Source of the DNA: an uncultured Paracoccaceae bacterium
GTDB taxonomy: Bacteria; Pseudomonadota; Alphaproteobacteria; Rhodobacterales; Rhodobacteraceae
NCBI GenBank assembly: GCA_947503935.1
Contig: CANNFR010000003.1
Span: 310,001-374,000 of the forward strand
Reading direction: 5' to 3'
Length of the DNA stretch: 64,000 nucleotides
Shown here: positions 1 to 10,632 of the stretch, in pieces
Layout: each line of letters begins with the position of its first letter
Position numbering within the stretch: the first letter of the stretch is position 1
Translations under genes and position numbers: made by a program
Notes under the pieces: generated by a model
What the model was told of the DNA's origin: nothing
The model's database searches: none
The model's input: the letters and a program-made list of their open reading frames with translations, nothing else

Positions 1-75
1 GTGGTGATCGTGGCGTTCCTGGCAAAATTCGAAGTGGCGGGCGGCTTCTGGGCCCGCTGGGCTGTGGGGGCGTAG
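1..75 (+). CDS. C-terminal end of an unidentified protein (partial)
   Basis: An open frame enters at the window edge and stops at TAG 73-75, leaving 24 codons. The tail ends in ARWAVGA, nearly the same as the ARWAVGVQ tail of the methyltransferase-like protein that starts 3 bases later. This suggests the two neighbours may be related, but too little is present to name the protein. It lies upstream of nuoI inside the complex I operon, where small unassigned genes are common in Rhodobacteraceae. Confidence 0.5.
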   Translation: MVIVAFLAKFEVAGGFWARWAVGA

Positions 76-77
76 GT

Positions 78-830
78 TTGGGTATCGGTCACGTCGCATT
101 TGGCCAGCTGGCCCGACTGTCCACCCGGTTCCAGCCCGAGGGGCGCAGCCTGATGCTGGGCCGTCAGAAGTTTCGGCTGAATGAACGGAGGGGCCGAAAC
201 CGCAAACACTTTGCCAAGGCCTTGGCCGAAAGTGGCGCGACGGTTGATCTTGGTTCGCTGGCGCAGGACGATGGTTATTCCGAAGCGATGTTTCGGGGCC
301 TGGGCTTTGGTGAGATCGAAACACTGGATTTCTCTGACTTCGAGAATGCCTCACTGACCTGGGATCTGAACCAGCCAGTGCCGGAAGACTGGCACGGGCA
401 GTTTGGCTTCATCTACGACGGCGGCACGCTTGAGCATGTCTTCGACGTGGCGCAATCGTTCCGCAATGTCGGCGATATGCTGGCCCCGGGGGGCCGGTTT
501 GTTTCGCTGACGCCGTTCAACGGCTATCCGGGCCACGGCTTCTATCAGTTCAGCCCTGAACTGGTCTGGACCTACTGGAAAAATGGCCAAGGGTATGAGG
601 TGCATGCCTGTCGCGCGCTTGAGATCGACGGCACATATCAGCAGGAGATGCCCGAACCACGCGCCGAGGGTACACGTGTGCAACCGAAAATCGGTGCCGC
701 CTGGCGTGGCCGCATGCCTGCAACCCGGGTTGCCCTCTGGTACGAGGTGGAGAAAACAGAGACATCCACCGGAACCGGCGCCGCCTTGCAAAGCGATTAT
801 CAAGCCCGCTGGGCCGTGGGGGTACAATGA
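78..830 (+). CDS. SAM-dependent methyltransferase-like protein in nuo operon
   Basis: A 250-residue soluble protein. A central segment, FIYDGGTLEHVFDVAQ near residue 112, followed by GDMLAPGGRFVSLTP, resembles the post-motif I and motif III regions of class I methyltransferases. A clear glycine-rich motif I is not obvious, so catalysis is unproven. The frame opens with TTG at 78, just after the stop of the previous gene; an internal ATG at 153 is an alternative start. Its end overlaps the next gene by 4 bases, so it is probably cotranslated within the complex I operon. The substrate is unknown. Confidence 0.6.
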   Translation: MGIGHVAFGQLARLSTRFQPEGRSLMLGRQKFRLNERRGRNRKHFAKALAESGATVDLGSLAQDDGYSEAMFRGLGFGEIETLDFSDFENASLTWDLNQPVPEDWHGQFGFIYDGGTLEHVFDVAQSFRNVGDMLAPGGRFVSLTPFNGYPGHGFYQFSPELVWTYWKNGQGYEVHACRALEIDGTYQQEMPEPRAEGTRVQPKIGAAWRGRMPATRVALWYEVEKTETSTGTGAALQSDYQARWAVGVQ

Positions 831-1207
831 CCTTGCGCGAATTTGCCACCCGAGCTGAACAGGTCCCCAACCGGATTGCGAGCGCTTGGGCAAGATGTCT
901 CGTGCCCGACCTGCACGAGACCCTTGTCTCTGAATACAAAGCCGATCCATCTCCGCTCGCCAAGATGGACAGCGAAGATCTCCGCATCACGCTTCAATGG
1001 ATACAGGAATATCGTCTGCCCTTTACGTGCGAGTCGATGGACGAATGGAGTGACGAAGCCGAAGCAGCATTCTGCGAATGTCTGCGCAATGCGATCCACT
1101 CAGAATGGCCTTCCGATGCGGCGACGTCGGCTGATCTGACAGAGGACGGCATGCTGCGAGCTATCCATGTGGCTCTGCAACTTGCAAAAGAGGAGAGACT
1201 CACGTGA
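827..1207 (+). CDS. Hypothetical protein (nuo operon unassigned gene)
   Basis: A 126-residue acidic soluble protein with no signal peptide, membrane span or recognised motif. Its ATG overlaps the stop of the upstream methyltransferase-like gene (ATGA at 827-830), and its own stop overlaps the GTG of nuoI (GTGA at 1204-1207), so it is embedded in the operon by tight coupling at both ends. An assembly or regulatory role for complex I is only a guess from position. Confidence 0.65.
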   Translation: MTLREFATRAEQVPNRIASAWARCLVPDLHETLVSEYKADPSPLAKMDSEDLRITLQWIQEYRLPFTCESMDEWSDEAEAAFCECLRNAIHSEWPSDAATSADLTEDGMLRAIHVALQLAKEERLT

Positions 1208-1698
1208 CCCAGATCGACTGGACCCGCGCCGGCAAGTACTTTCTGCTGGTCGACTTCTTCAAGGGCTTTAAGCTGGGTTTGAAGTATTTCTTCGCGCCGA
1301 AGGCCACGCTGAACTACCCGCATGAGAAGGGGCCGCTGTCGCCCCGGTTTCGCGGTGAGCATGCGCTCCGCCGCTATCCCAATGGCGAGGAACGCTGCAT
1401 CGCGTGCAAGCTCTGCGAGGCGATCTGCCCCGCGCAGGCCATCACCATCGATGCCGAACCCCGCGAAGACGGCTCGCGCCGCACGACGCGCTATGACATC
1501 GACATGACCAAGTGTATCTATTGCGGCTTTTGTCAGGAGGCCTGCCCCGTCGACGCCATCGTCGAAGGCCCCAACTTCGAATTCGCCACCGAGACCCGCG
1601 AGGAGCTGTTCTACAACAAGGAAAAGCTTCTCGAGAACGGCGAACGCTGGGAGTCCGAGATCGCCCGCAACCTCGAAATTGACGCGCCTTACCGCTAG
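1204..1698 (+). CDS. nuoI: NADH-quinone oxidoreductase subunit I (complex I)
   Basis: Peripheral-arm subunit carrying the two [4Fe-4S] clusters N6a and N6b that pass electrons towards quinone. Two ferredoxin motifs are visible: [12 protein letters not shown] (C65, C68, C71, C75) and [12 protein letters not shown] (C104, C107, C110, C114). The length of 164 residues is usual for alphaproteobacterial NuoI, and the N-terminal amphipathic segment [20 protein letters not shown] is typical. The start is GTG, overlapping the previous stop. It is the first recognisable complex I gene in the window, so nuoA-H should lie upstream. Confidence 0.98.
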   Translation: MTQIDWTRAGKYFLLVDFFKGFKLGLKYFFAPKATLNYPHEKGPLSPRFRGEHALRRYPNGEERCIACKLCEAICPAQAITIDAEPREDGSRRTTRYDIDMTKCIYCGFCQEACPVDAIVEGPNFEFATETREELFYNKEKLLENGERWESEIARNLEIDAPYR

Positions 1699-1708
1699 GA
1701 AACCGAGA

Positions 1709-2239
1709 ATGGCACAGCCGATCCTCAGCAGTTTCGATGACGAGACGAAGGACTTCGTTCTGGGCGAGCTTGACGATCTCGGCGCTGCGTCTGTGATCGC
1801 CGGTCTGGAAGCGATCCTGATCGAGGAGGCCGGCGGCACGATCGCACATGGGGTGACCGACGAGATGTACGATGGCAGCGCCGCCATGGCGGTTGCGTCA
1901 GCCGATATGGTCGCGATTGCGCTTGGCCACCCGCGCGAGGATGAGGATGCCGAGGTGCTTGCAGCGCTGGAGCCTCATGCCGAGGAGTTGCGGGCGGAGA
2001 CGGGGCTTGCCGATCTGGCTGGACGTGCTCTTGCCGTCATCGCGGATCCCGACAATGCCCGCTTTGCCGGCAGAAAGGGTGCTTGCAAGACCGCCGCGGA
2101 GTTTCGCGTGCTTCTGACCGACGTCCAGACCCGGGTGGCGCGCGCCAAGGTGGATCATCCGGGCACATGGAGCCTGGTCCCCGTCGAAGCGGGCGCCTTC
2201 ACCATTACGATGCACCCCGATACCAGTGAGACGCCGTAG
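1709..2239 (+). CDS. Hypothetical protein (nuo operon unassigned gene)
   Basis: A 176-residue acidic protein (MAQPILSSFDDETKDF at the N terminus) with no membrane span. The ATG at 1709 is preferred over the in-frame start at 1679, which would overlap nuoI. It lies 10 bases after nuoI and 1 base before the CMD-family gene, in the same orientation. I recognise no catalytic motif. Small unassigned genes at this point of the nuo operon are known from Rhodobacter-type operons. Confidence 0.65.
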   Translation: MAQPILSSFDDETKDFVLGELDDLGAASVIAGLEAILIEEAGGTIAHGVTDEMYDGSAAMAVASADMVAIALGHPREDEDAEVLAALEPHAEELRAETGLADLAGRALAVIADPDNARFAGRKGACKTAAEFRVLLTDVQTRVARAKVDHPGTWSLVPVEAGAFTITMHPDTSETP

Positions 2240-2240
2240 A

Positions 2241-2645
2241 ATGACCGACAAAAACCCCTTCGAAGACATGATGCGCATGGGTCAGGATTGGGCCAAGGCG
2301 TTGAACCCGGCGCTTGAGAGCTTCACGCCCAAGGGGTTCGAGGCGATGTGGCCCACCATGCCCAAGGACCTGATGGAAGCGATGATGGGCAAGACCTTCA
2401 ATCCCGAGGGCCTTGACGCCAAGACCAAGCTGCTGTTGACACTCGGCGCGCTGACGATCCTTGGGGCGCAGGCCGAGGCGCAGGTGCGGCTGACGGTGCG
2501 CCACGCGCTGGAAGCCGGCGCCAGCCAGCAGGAGATCGCCGAAACCATCGCTCTGGTCGGTGTGTTTGGCGGGGTGCCTGCGATGACCAAGGCGATGGAA
2601 CTGGCCCGCGAGGTGATGGAAGCGGGCGGGGAGGACACGGAATGA
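2241..2645 (+). CDS. Carboxymuconolactone decarboxylase/AhpD-like family protein
   Basis: A 134-residue helical protein. The core ([19 protein letters not shown], then [18 protein letters not shown]) fits the CMD fold, including the conserved His of the HALEAGA segment. The CxxC pair of the peroxidase AhpD is missing, so alkylhydroperoxidase activity is unlikely. The N-terminal ~40 residues are an extra Met-rich helix. ATG 2241 is chosen; an in-frame start at 2226 would overlap the upstream gene. The last 4 bases overlap nuoJ (ATGA), so it is translated with the complex I genes. Confidence 0.75.
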   Translation: MTDKNPFEDMMRMGQDWAKALNPALESFTPKGFEAMWPTMPKDLMEAMMGKTFNPEGLDAKTKLLLTLGALTILGAQAEAQVRLTVRHALEAGASQQEIAETIALVGVFGGVPAMTKAMELAREVMEAGGEDTE

Positions 2646-3256
2646 GTGTAGCTGATCTGGCCTTTTATGCCTTTGCCATCGCCGTGGTCGCGGCGGGCTT
2701 TCTGGTGGTCGTCGCGCGCAACCCGGTCCATTCGGTGCTGTGGCTGATCCTGGCCTTCCTTTCGGCGGCGGGGCTTTTCGTGCTTCTTGGCGCCGAGTTT
2801 GTCGCGATGCTGCTGATCATCGTCTATGTCGGCGCGGTGGCGGTGCTGTTTCTCTTTGTCGTCATGATGCTGGATGTCGATTTCGCCGAGTTGAAGGCCG
2901 AGCTGGCCAGATACGTGCCGCTCGCAGGCCTGATCGGTGTGATCTTGTTGATGCAGCTGGTCCTTGTTTTCGGGGCCTGGCAATTCTCGCCCGAGGCCGA
3001 GGGGCTGCGGCGCGCCGTCTCGCCCGATCTGGCCGAGATGCACAATACCGAAGCCCTGGGCATGATCATGTATGACCAGTATTTCCTGCTGTTCCAGCTG
3101 GCGGGCCTGATCCTGCTGGTCGCGATGATCGGAGCGATCGTGCTGACCTTGCGCCACCGTGTGGACATCAAACGCCAGAACGTGCTGGCGCAGATGTACC
3201 GCGACCCGGCTAAGGCGATGGAATTGAAGGACGTCAAACCGGGGCAGGGGTTGTGA
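2642..3256 (+). CDS. nuoJ: NADH-quinone oxidoreductase subunit J (complex I)
   Basis: Membrane-arm subunit of complex I at the junction with the peripheral arm. The 204-residue protein has about five hydrophobic spans. The third, around residues 57-75 ([20 protein letters not shown]), contains the conserved [12 protein letters not shown] stretch, the site of the pi-bulge helix in solved structures. The ATG overlaps the previous stop, and the TGA at 3254-3256 shares one base with the ATG of a small downstream gene, so translation is probably coupled. Confidence 0.97.
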   Translation: MSVADLAFYAFAIAVVAAGFLVVVARNPVHSVLWLILAFLSAAGLFVLLGAEFVAMLLIIVYVGAVAVLFLFVVMMLDVDFAELKAELARYVPLAGLIGVILLMQLVLVFGAWQFSPEAEGLRRAVSPDLAEMHNTEALGMIMYDQYFLLFQLAGLILLVAMIGAIVLTLRHRVDIKRQNVLAQMYRDPAKAMELKDVKPGQGL

Positions 3257-3420
3257 TGAGAAAAGCGATCCTAGGACTTACGCTGGTCAGTTTCGCGCTC
3301 TTTTCGGGAGTTGGTTCGCTCGGGGGTCAGCCTGGACCAGAGCTAGGCAATGTCGGGGCCCCCAGCCCATCGTTGTCACGTATCCTGTCAGATTTGCGCG
3401 GGGATCATGTATTCCGATGA
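3256..3420 (+). CDS. Small putative secreted peptide, 54 aa
   Basis: An ATG at 3256 shares its A with the nuoJ stop (TGATG) and opens a 54-codon frame. The N terminus [20 protein letters not shown] looks like a signal peptide or single membrane anchor, followed by a Gly/Pro/Ser-rich segment. Its TGA at 3418-3420 overlaps the ATG of the next gene at 3417. The overlaps at both ends argue that it is translated. No homologue is recognised, and it could be the remnant of a longer gene. Confidence 0.5.
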   Translation: MRKAILGLTLVSFALFSGVGSLGGQPGPELGNVGAPSPSLSRILSDLRGDHVFR

Positions 3421-3974
3421 TCAAATCGAGCTCATCTTTCAAGGTTCGGCCGCGAATTTCTCGCTTTGCTGCGCTTCTTATGGTGCTCACGGCGATTCCG
3501 GCTATCGCGCTGACGCCACTGCCGCCATGCAATTTGATCGAAGCTGACATGTATGTGAGGGAACAATATACGCTGGGCGGTGAGGCCTCGGGCTTTGTGG
3601 TCGAAGATTACAGTGATCCGTTTCAAGCCGACGAGAATGGTGTCTATGTCCACCGACAGGCCACGCTTGCGCAATTGCATGCGTTCGACGGTGTGCGTGT
3701 CACCGATTGCGCGACAGGGCAGTTTCTGACGATCCCCGATGTAAGGACCAATCAGGCGTCTGTCGCCCTTGAGGCCACCGAGTTTTTGCGCGATGACGTC
3801 CAGAATAGCCGGTCGGTCTCATGGCGTGACATCAGGCGCGCGGCAGAGGCGCTTTATGACGATGTCGGGCTCTTTCGCGAGACCGAGGAGACCTGCGGGT
3901 GCAACTGGCTAGCCCCGGATGTGCGGCCAGCGGGCATGACGCCTTTCGACCAGCGCACGGACGTTGAGGGATGA
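3417..3974 (+). CDS. Secreted hypothetical protein between nuoJ and nuoK
   Basis: A 185-residue protein whose N terminus (basic start, then [20 protein letters not shown]) reads as a Sec signal peptide. The mature part has several Cys residues ([19 protein letters not shown]) that could form disulfides in the periplasm. It overlaps the upstream small gene by 4 bases and ends 16 bases before nuoK. No known domain is recognised. It is an insertion among core complex I genes, and its base composition is less G+C biased than theirs, which may mean later acquisition. Confidence 0.6.
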   Translation: MIKSSSSFKVRPRISRFAALLMVLTAIPAIALTPLPPCNLIEADMYVREQYTLGGEASGFVVEDYSDPFQADENGVYVHRQATLAQLHAFDGVRVTDCATGQFLTIPDVRTNQASVALEATEFLRDDVQNSRSVSWRDIRRAAEALYDDVGLFRETEETCGCNWLAPDVRPAGMTPFDQRTDVEG

Positions 3975-3990
3975 TAGAAGGCAAGTCGGA

Positions 3991-4296
3991 ATGATCGGAC
4001 TGACCCATTACCTGACCGTAAGCGCGGCGTTGTTCGTGATCGGGATCTTCGGGATCTTCGTGAACCGGAAGAACGTGATCGTTATCCTGATGTCGATTGA
4101 GCTGATGCTCTTGGCGGTGAATATCAAGTTCGTCGCCTTTTCGGCCTTTCATGGCGATCTGGTGGGGCAGGTGGCCACGATGCTGATCCTGACGGTCGCA
4201 GCCGCCGAGGCGGCGATCGGGCTGGCCATTCTGGTGACCTTCTTCCGCAACCGCGGCACGATCGCGGTGGAAGACGTGAACGTGATGAAAGGCTGA
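3991..4296 (+). CDS. nuoK: NADH-quinone oxidoreductase subunit K (complex I)
   Basis: A 101-residue membrane subunit with three hydrophobic helices. The two membrane Glu residues important for proton transfer are visible in [17 protein letters not shown] (helix 2) and [20 protein letters not shown] (helix 3). ATG 3991 is chosen because it gives the standard MIGLTHYL N terminus; the frame is open upstream to a TTG at 3964, but that extension is not family-like. It lies in the membrane arm next to NuoJ. Confidence 0.97.
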   Translation: MIGLTHYLTVSAALFVIGIFGIFVNRKNVIVILMSIELMLLAVNIKFVAFSAFHGDLVGQVATMLILTVAAAEAAIGLAILVTFFRNRGTIAVEDVNVMKG

Positions 4297-4300
4297 AGGT

Positions 4301-4735
4301 ATGGCAGGTTATCTTCAAGCTGCCGCCCTTGGGGTATTCGCCGCGATGTCGCTTGCAGGCGCCGCGCTTGCGCAGGCAGAGCGTGGCCCGGAATGCGGCT
4401 GGGATGTCGCCACGCAGCGCTTTGTGGACGGCGGCGCGCCGGCCTGGGTCGGCTTGGGCGGCAGCCCCGACTTCGCCGCGACCTATATCTGGGGCGATGC
4501 CCGGAGCTGGATGATCCTGCATCACTGCCCGTCCGACCGGTACATCCTTATCGTCGCGCGGAATTCTGATGCCGACCGCGTGCAGGAGCGGTTCAACTTC
4601 CTGCTTGAGACCGACACGAAATACACGATGGACCAGATCGGCGCCGATCTGGCGACGCTGGGGGCCGGTGTCCGGCGTGGGCAGGGCGATATCGGCCGCT
4701 GCGACTGCGACGTCCTGGCCTCGTGGGCCCGTTGA
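4301..4735 (+). CDS. Secreted hypothetical protein between nuoK and nuoL
   Basis: A 144-residue protein with a signal peptide (AALGVFAAMSLAGAALAQA, predicted cleavage after AQA). The mature part has four Cys (PECGWD, HHCPSD, GRCDCDV), consistent with an oxidised periplasmic protein. It begins 4 bases after nuoK and ends 17 bases before nuoL, in the same orientation. No family is recognised. With the gene at 3417 it forms a pair of small Cys-containing exported proteins inside this operon. Confidence 0.65.
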   Translation: MAGYLQAAALGVFAAMSLAGAALAQAERGPECGWDVATQRFVDGGAPAWVGLGGSPDFAATYIWGDARSWMILHHCPSDRYILIVARNSDADRVQERFNFLLETDTKYTMDQIGADLATLGAGVRRGQGDIGRCDCDVLASWAR

Positions 4736-4752
4736 AATGAGAGGCTGAGAAC

Positions 4753-6882
4753 GTGGAAACCATCATCCTCTTTGCGCCGCTGGTGGGCGCGCTGATCTGC
4801 GGCTTCGGCTGGCGCGTGCTGGGCGAAGCGGCGGCCATCTGGACGGCAACTGCGTTTCTGTTTCTGGCTGCCATCCTGTCATGGATCGTCTTTCTGGGCT
4901 TTGACGGCACGACCCAGCAGGTCACGCTGTTCCGCTGGATCGAAAGCGGTACGCTGGCGACCGATTGGGCGATCAGGCTCGACCGGCTGACCGCGATCAT
5001 GCTGATCGTCATCAACACCGTCTCGGCCTTGGTGCATCTCTATTCGATCGGCTACATGGATCACGACGAGAACTGGCAGGAGGGCGAGGTCTATAAGCCC
5101 CGTTTCTTTGCCTATCTCTCGTTCTTCACCTTCACCATGCTGATGCTGGTGACCGCCGATAACCTTGTCCAGATGTTCTTCGGGTGGGAGGGGGTCGGCG
5201 TTGCTTCGTACCTGCTGATTGGGTTCTACTACCGCAAGCCCTCGGCCAATGCGGCGGCGATCAAGGCCTTCGTGGTCAACCGGGTCGGCGATTTCGGGTT
5301 TCTCTTAGGCATCTTCGCGATCTTCTTTCTGGTCGATTCCATCAGCTTCGACGTCATCTTCGAGGCCGCGCCAAGCCTGGCCGAGACGAACCTGACCTTC
5401 CTCTGGACCGAATGGAACGCCGCGAACCTGATCGCTTTCCTTCTGTTCGTGGGCGCGATGGGCAAATCGGCGCAGTTGATCCTGCACACCTGGCTGCCCG
5501 ACGCGATGGAGGGGCCGACGCCTGTGTCCGCGCTGATCCACGCGGCCACCATGGTGACGGCGGGGGTGTTCCTAGTCTGCCGGATGTCGCCTGTCTTCGA
5601 ATTCGCGCCCGAGGCGAAGGCCTTCGTGGTCGTCCTGGGCGCCACGACGGCCTTCTTCGCCGCCACCGTGGGCCTGGTGCAGAACGACATCAAGCGCGTC
5701 ATCGCCTATTCGACCTGCTCGCAGCTGGGCTACATGTTCGTGGCGGCGGGCGTGGGCGTCTATTCGGTGGCAATGTTCCACCTCTTCACCCATGCCTTTT
5801 TCAAGGCGATGCTGTTTCTCGGCGCAGGCTCGGTCATCCATGCGATGCATCACGAGCAGGACATGCGGAATTACGGCGGCCTCAGGAAGAAGATCCCCTA
5901 TACGTTCTGGGCGATGATGATCGGCACGTTGGCCATCACCGGTGTCGGCATCCCGCTGACCTATTATGGCTTCGCAGGCTTCCTGTCGAAAGACGCGGTG
6001 ATCGAAAGCGCCTTTGCCGGCGGGTCGATGTATGCCTTCTGGCTGCTGGTGATCGCGGCCTGCTTTACCAGCTTCTATTCCTGGCGGCTGATGTTCATGA
6101 CGTTCTACGGCACGCCACGGGGCGACGCCCATACGCACGAGCATGCCCATGAAAGCCCCTGGACGATGCTGGCGCCGCTGGGCGTGCTGAGCCTTGGGGC
6201 AATCTTCTCGGGCATGGTCTGGTACGGCAGCTTTTTCGGCGATCATCATGAGGTTGAGGAGTTCTTCGGCATCCCCACGGCCGAGGTGCATTCCGCCACG
6301 ATGGTGGCCGCCCCCGAAGTGGGCGATACCGGTGAGGTTGCGGGTGGCCACAATGAGACCGAAGCGGCCGACAGCCATGGCGACAGCGCGCCGGCCGAGG
6401 GCGATGAGGCCGCGACGCATGCGGCCCCCGGCCAAGGCGCGATCTACATGGCGCCGGACAACCACGTGCTGGAAGAGGCGCATCACGTGGCGAAATGGGT
6501 CAAGGTCTCGCCCTTTATCGCGATGCTCTTGGGGCTGGGCATGGCCTATCTTTTCTACATCCTCCGGCCCGATCTGCCGGGGCGCCTGGCGGCCAGCCAG
6601 CGGCCTTTGTACCTGTTCCTCTTGAACAAGTGGTACTTTGACGAGATCTACAATTTCCTCTTCGTGCAGCCGGCGAAGGCGCTGGGCAACATCCTCTGGA
6701 AGCGCGGTGACGGGAATGTCATCGACGGGTCGATCAATGGCCTGGCCATGGGGATTGTGCCGTTCTTCACCCGCCTCGCGGGGCGCGCGCAATCGGGCTA
6801 TGTGTTTCACTACGCCTTCGCGATGGTCATCGGGATCGTGCTGCTGGTCACCTGGGTCACGCTGACCGGGGGGGCCGGGTAA
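4753..6882 (+). CDS. nuoL: NADH-quinone oxidoreductase subunit L (complex I)
   Basis: Distal antiporter-like proton pump of the membrane arm, 709 residues, multi-spanning. Conserved antiporter features are seen: [18 protein letters not shown] near residue 140, [20 protein letters not shown] near residue 245, and [20 protein letters not shown] near residue 345. It is longer than the ~613-residue enterobacterial form because of a His/Asp/Glu-rich soluble loop at about residues 500-575, a common trait in alphaproteobacteria. The start is GTG. The stop overlaps the nuoM ATG by one base (TAATG). Confidence 0.98.
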   Translation: METIILFAPLVGALICGFGWRVLGEAAAIWTATAFLFLAAILSWIVFLGFDGTTQQVTLFRWIESGTLATDWAIRLDRLTAIMLIVINTVSALVHLYSIGYMDHDENWQEGEVYKPRFFAYLSFFTFTMLMLVTADNLVQMFFGWEGVGVASYLLIGFYYRKPSANAAAIKAFVVNRVGDFGFLLGIFAIFFLVDSISFDVIFEAAPSLAETNLTFLWTEWNAANLIAFLLFVGAMGKSAQLILHTWLPDAMEGPTPVSALIHAATMVTAGVFLVCRMSPVFEFAPEAKAFVVVLGATTAFFAATVGLVQNDIKRVIAYSTCSQLGYMFVAAGVGVYSVAMFHLFTHAFFKAMLFLGAGSVIHAMHHEQDMRNYGGLRKKIPYTFWAMMIGTLAITGVGIPLTYYGFAGFLSKDAVIESAFAGGSMYAFWLLVIAACFTSFYSWRLMFMTFYGTPRGDAHTHEHAHESPWTMLAPLGVLSLGAIFSGMVWYGSFFGDHHEVEEFFGIPTAEVHSATMVAAPEVGDTGEVAGGHNETEAADSHGDSAPAEGDEAATHAAPGQGAIYMAPDNHVLEEAHHVAKWVKVSPFIAMLLGLGMAYLFYILRPDLPGRLAASQRPLYLFLLNKWYFDEIYNFLFVQPAKALGNILWKRGDGNVIDGSINGLAMGIVPFFTRLAGRAQSGYVFHYAFAMVIGIVLLVTWVTLTGGAG

Positions 6883-8423
6883 TGGACAACCTGATTTCCA
6901 TTCTCATCTTCCTGCCGCTGATCGGCGCGGCGATCCTGGGTTTTTTCCTGCGCGGCGACGAACCGGCCGCGCGCCGCAATGCCAAATGGCTTGCGCTGAT
7001 CGCCACATCGGCGACCTTCCTCTTCTCCATTGCCCTGATCGGCGGGTTCGACCCCAATGATACCGGCTTTCAGTTCGTGGAAGAGCGTGAGTGGATCTTC
7101 GGCCTGACCTACAAGGTGGGTGTTGACGGTATCTCGGTTCTCTTCGTTATGCTGACCACCTTCCTGATGCCGATCACCATCGCGGCGTGCTGGAATGTCG
7201 AACATCGGGTGAAGGAATACATGATCGCTTTCCTGGTGCTGGAAAGCCTGATGATCGGCGTCTTCGTGGCGCTGGATCTGGTGCTGTTCTACCTCTTCTT
7301 CGAGGCGGGCCTGATCCCGATGTTCCTGATCATCGGTATCTGGGGCGGCAAGGCGCGCATCTATGCGGCGTTCAAATTCTTCCTCTATACCTTTCTCGGC
7401 TCGGTTCTGATGCTGGTCGCGATGATCACGATGTATATCGATGCGGGCACCACCGATATCCCGGCGCTCTTGAACCACCGCTTCGGGTCCGAGACGTTCA
7501 GCCTGATGGGCTTCCAGATCGTGGGCGGCTTGCAGACGCTGCTCTGGCTGGCATTCTTTGCCAGCTTCGCGGTCAAGATGCCGATGTGGCCTGTGCATAC
7601 CTGGCTGCCCGATGCCCACGTGCAGGCGCCGACGGCGGGGTCGGTCGTGCTGGCCGCGATCCTCTTGAAGATGGGGGGCTACGGCTTCCTGCGCTTCAGC
7701 TTGCCGATGTTCCCGGTCGCGTCCGACCTGCTGGCGCCGCTGGTCTTGTGGCTGTCTGCCATTGCCATCGTCTACACATCGCTGGTGGCGCTGGCGCAGT
7801 CGGACATGAAAAAGCTGATCGCCTACTCATCCGTCGCCCATATGGGCTACGTCACGATGGGCATCTTCGCCGCGAACCAGCAGGGCATCGACGGCGCGAT
7901 CTTTCAGATGATCAGCCACGGCTTCATCTCGGGCGCGCTGTTTCTCTGTGTCGGCGTGATCTACGACCGGATGCATACGCGCGAGATTGATGCCTATGGC
8001 GGCCTCGTCAACCGGATGCCGGCCTATGCGGCGATCTTCATGCTCTTCACCATGGCCAATGTCGGCCTGCCGGGGACGAGCGGTTTCGTGGGCGAATTCC
8101 TGACGCTGATGGGTGTCTTCCAGGTCAATACCTGGGTGGCGCTTGTGGCGACCGCGGGCGTGATCCTGTCGGCCTCTTACGCGCTCTGGCTCTACCGCCG
8201 CGTGGTTTTCGGCGATCTGATCAAGGAAAGCCTGAAATCGATCACCGATATGGGCGGGCGTGAGCGGGCGATCTTTGCGCCCTTGGTGGTGATGACCCTG
8301 CTTCTGGGCGTCTATCCCAGCCTGGTGACGGATATCATCGGGCCGTCGGTCGGCGCGCTGATTGAGGGCTACCAGACCGCACTTGCCGATTTCGACGCCA
8401 CCCTGCGCGTCGCACAGAATTAA
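6882..8423 (+). CDS. nuoM: NADH-quinone oxidoreductase subunit M (complex I)
   Basis: Antiporter-like proton-pumping subunit of 513 residues with about 14 membrane helices. Typical segments are [20 protein letters not shown] around residue 140 (with the conserved Glu) and [20 protein letters not shown] around residue 240 (conserved Lys upstream in [12 protein letters not shown]). The quinone-oxidoreductase family signature [18 protein letters not shown] is also present. It overlaps nuoL by one base and ends 13 bases before nuoN. Confidence 0.98.
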   Translation: MDNLISILIFLPLIGAAILGFFLRGDEPAARRNAKWLALIATSATFLFSIALIGGFDPNDTGFQFVEEREWIFGLTYKVGVDGISVLFVMLTTFLMPITIAACWNVEHRVKEYMIAFLVLESLMIGVFVALDLVLFYLFFEAGLIPMFLIIGIWGGKARIYAAFKFFLYTFLGSVLMLVAMITMYIDAGTTDIPALLNHRFGSETFSLMGFQIVGGLQTLLWLAFFASFAVKMPMWPVHTWLPDAHVQAPTAGSVVLAAILLKMGGYGFLRFSLPMFPVASDLLAPLVLWLSAIAIVYTSLVALAQSDMKKLIAYSSVAHMGYVTMGIFAANQQGIDGAIFQMISHGFISGALFLCVGVIYDRMHTREIDAYGGLVNRMPAYAAIFMLFTMANVGLPGTSGFVGEFLTLMGVFQVNTWVALVATAGVILSASYALWLYRRVVFGDLIKESLKSITDMGGRERAIFAPLVVMTLLLGVYPSLVTDIIGPSVGALIEGYQTALADFDATLRVAQN

Positions 8424-8436
8424 GAGGGCTGACATC

Positions 8437-9873
8437 ATGTCGGGCGATCTCAACACCATCTTGCCGGAAATCATGCTGTCGGTCTTTGCGATGGCGGCCC
8501 TGCTCTGGGGGGTCTATACCGGCAAGGACCGCACGGCGCCCGCAATCCTTTGGGCCACCGTGGCCGTCTTCCTGGCCCTGGCCTTCTGGATCGGCACGTC
8601 GGGCCCGGGCACCGATCGTGCCTTCGACGGCCTTTTCGTTGATGATGCCTTCTCGCGCTTTTCAAAGGTGGTCATTTTGCTGTCCGCCGCCGCCGTCCTC
8701 TTGATGGGCGAGGGGTACATGGCCAAGCGCGATATCCTGCGGTTCGAATACCCCATTCTGGTCGCCCTGTCGGTGGTCGGCATGATGGTTATGGTGTCGG
8801 CCGGCAATCTGCTGACCCTCTACATGGGGCTAGAGCTGCAATCGTTGTCACTCTACGTGATCGCCGCCTTGCGCCGGGACAGCGTGAAATCAACCGAGGC
8901 CGGGTTGAAGTATTTCGTCCTCGGCGCGCTGTCATCGGGCCTCTTGCTTTATGGCATGGCGCTGACATACGGCTATTCGGGCACCACCGATTTCGAAGGG
9001 ATCGTGGTTGCGGCGGGCAGTGACGGCCTGTCGGTCGGGCTGCTTCTGGGCTTGGCCTTCATCTTTACCGGGCTGGCCTTCAAGGTCTCGGCCGTGCCGT
9101 TCCACATGTGGACGCCCGATGTGTACGAGGGCGCCCCGACGCCGATCACCGCCTTCTTCGCCACCGCGCCCAAGATGGCGGCGATGGCGCTTTTCGCGCG
9201 CGTCGCCCATGACGCGTTCGGCGGCGCCACGGCGGAATGGGGGCAGATCGTGGCCTTCATGTCGGTGGCCTCGATGTTCCTCGGTGCGATTGCCGCAATC
9301 GGCCAGCGCAACATCAAGCGGCTGATGGCCTATTCCTCGATCGCGCATATGGGCTTTGCCCTGATGGGCCTGGCGGCGGGCACTGCGCTGGGGGTCGAGG
9401 CGATGCTGATCTACATGGCGATCTACGTCACGATGAATATCGGCACCTTCGCCTTCATCCTGTCGATGGAGCGTGACGGCAAGCCCGTCACCGATATCGC
9501 CAGCCTGAACATGTATGCCAAGCGCGAGCCCGGCAAGGCGCTTGCGATGCTGATCCTGATGTTCAGCCTGGCCGGCGTGCCGCCCCTGCTGGGGTTCTTC
9601 GGCAAGTTCGCCGTGCTGCAGGCGGCGGTTGCGGCCGACATGATCTGGCTGGCCGTGGCGGGCGTGATCGCCAGTGTGATCGGCGCGTTCTACTATCTGC
9701 GGATCATCTACTTCATGTATTTCGGCGAAGAGGGTGAGCCTCTGGACCCCGTGCGCTCTCCCGTCCTCTGGGCGTTCCTGATGGGCTCGGCCGCTGTTAT
9801 GGTCCTGGGGATCGGCAACCTCTTCGGGGTCGAAGGCCTGGCGACGGCTGCGGCGGAAACCCTTGTCCGATAA
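8437..9873 (+). CDS. nuoN: NADH-quinone oxidoreductase subunit N (complex I)
   Basis: Third antiporter-like subunit, 478 residues from the ATG at 8437; the longer open frame from 8362 would lie inside nuoM. Family landmarks are [40 protein letters not shown] and [20 protein letters not shown]. It is the last complex I gene here, and its end overlaps the birA start by 11 bases, linking cofactor genes to the operon. Confidence 0.98.
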   Translation: MSGDLNTILPEIMLSVFAMAALLWGVYTGKDRTAPAILWATVAVFLALAFWIGTSGPGTDRAFDGLFVDDAFSRFSKVVILLSAAAVLLMGEGYMAKRDILRFEYPILVALSVVGMMVMVSAGNLLTLYMGLELQSLSLYVIAALRRDSVKSTEAGLKYFVLGALSSGLLLYGMALTYGYSGTTDFEGIVVAAGSDGLSVGLLLGLAFIFTGLAFKVSAVPFHMWTPDVYEGAPTPITAFFATAPKMAAMALFARVAHDAFGGATAEWGQIVAFMSVASMFLGAIAAIGQRNIKRLMAYSSIAHMGFALMGLAAGTALGVEAMLIYMAIYVTMNIGTFAFILSMERDGKPVTDIASLNMYAKREPGKALAMLILMFSLAGVPPLLGFFGKFAVLQAAVAADMIWLAVAGVIASVIGAFYYLRIIYFMYFGEEGEPLDPVRSPVLWAFLMGSAAVMVLGIGNLFGVEGLATAAAETLVR

Positions 9874-10618
9874 CACCTGGCCCGCGGGCTATGACCGCAT
9901 CGTTCTGGATGAGGTCGACAGCACCAGCGCCCATGCTGCGCGCATTGCCGACACGCTGGGCGGGCCGACCTGGATTCTGGCCCACCGTCAGAGTGCCGCC
10001 CATGGGCGGCGGGGCCGGCCCTGGGCCATGCTGCCTGGCAACTTTGCTGCCACGCTGGTGATGCGCCCCGACGCCCCGCCCGAGGCGGTCGCGCTGAGGT
10101 CATTCGTGGCGGCCCTGGCGCTGGATGAGGCTTTTGTCGCCGTAACTGGCCGGGCCGAGGCCTTCGCGCTGAAATGGCCGAACGACGTGCTGCTGAACGG
10201 CGGCAAGGTGGCGGGCATCTTGCTCGAGAGCACGGGGGTGGGCCAGGCCGTCCGCAACCTGGCGATCGGCATCGGTGTGAACCTGGCCAGCGCGCCAAAG
10301 CCTGACGCGGTTGAGCCTGAGGCGACGCGCCCCGTGTCCCTGCAAGGGGAAACCGGCGTGGCCGTCCCGCCCGAGGAGTTCCTGGGCTATCTGGCCCCCG
10401 CCTTCGCCCGGTACGAGACGATGCTGGCCACATACGGGTTCGACCCGATCCGCAAGGCCTGGCTGGCGCGCGCGGCCCGCATCGGCCAGCCTGTCATCGC
10501 CCGCACCACCCAGGCCACCCATGAAGGTATCTTCGTGACTCTGGACGAAACCGGCGCCATCGTGCTGCAAACCACCGAAGGCCGCATCGCCGTGCCGGCG
10601 GCCGAAATCTACTTCTGA
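9863..10618 (+). CDS. birA: Biotin--[acetyl-CoA-carboxylase] ligase
   Basis: Attaches biotin to the acetyl-CoA carboxylase carrier protein via biotinyl-AMP. The 251-residue protein has the BPL catalytic core: [24 protein letters not shown] (biotin/ATP loop, GRxGRxW type), [20 protein letters not shown] near residue 110, and a C-terminal SH3-like segment. It lacks an N-terminal helix-turn-helix, so it is the monofunctional non-repressor class. The TTG start lies inside nuoN. This nuoN-birA-coaX-rnj order is known in Rhodobacteraceae. Confidence 0.93.
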   Translation: MSDNTWPAGYDRIVLDEVDSTSAHAARIADTLGGPTWILAHRQSAAHGRRGRPWAMLPGNFAATLVMRPDAPPEAVALRSFVAALALDEAFVAVTGRAEAFALKWPNDVLLNGGKVAGILLESTGVGQAVRNLAIGIGVNLASAPKPDAVEPEATRPVSLQGETGVAVPPEEFLGYLAPAFARYETMLATYGFDPIRKAWLARAARIGQPVIARTTQATHEGIFVTLDETGAIVLQTTEGRIAVPAAEIYF

Positions 10619-10632
10619 AGGGAGGGCAGGGG

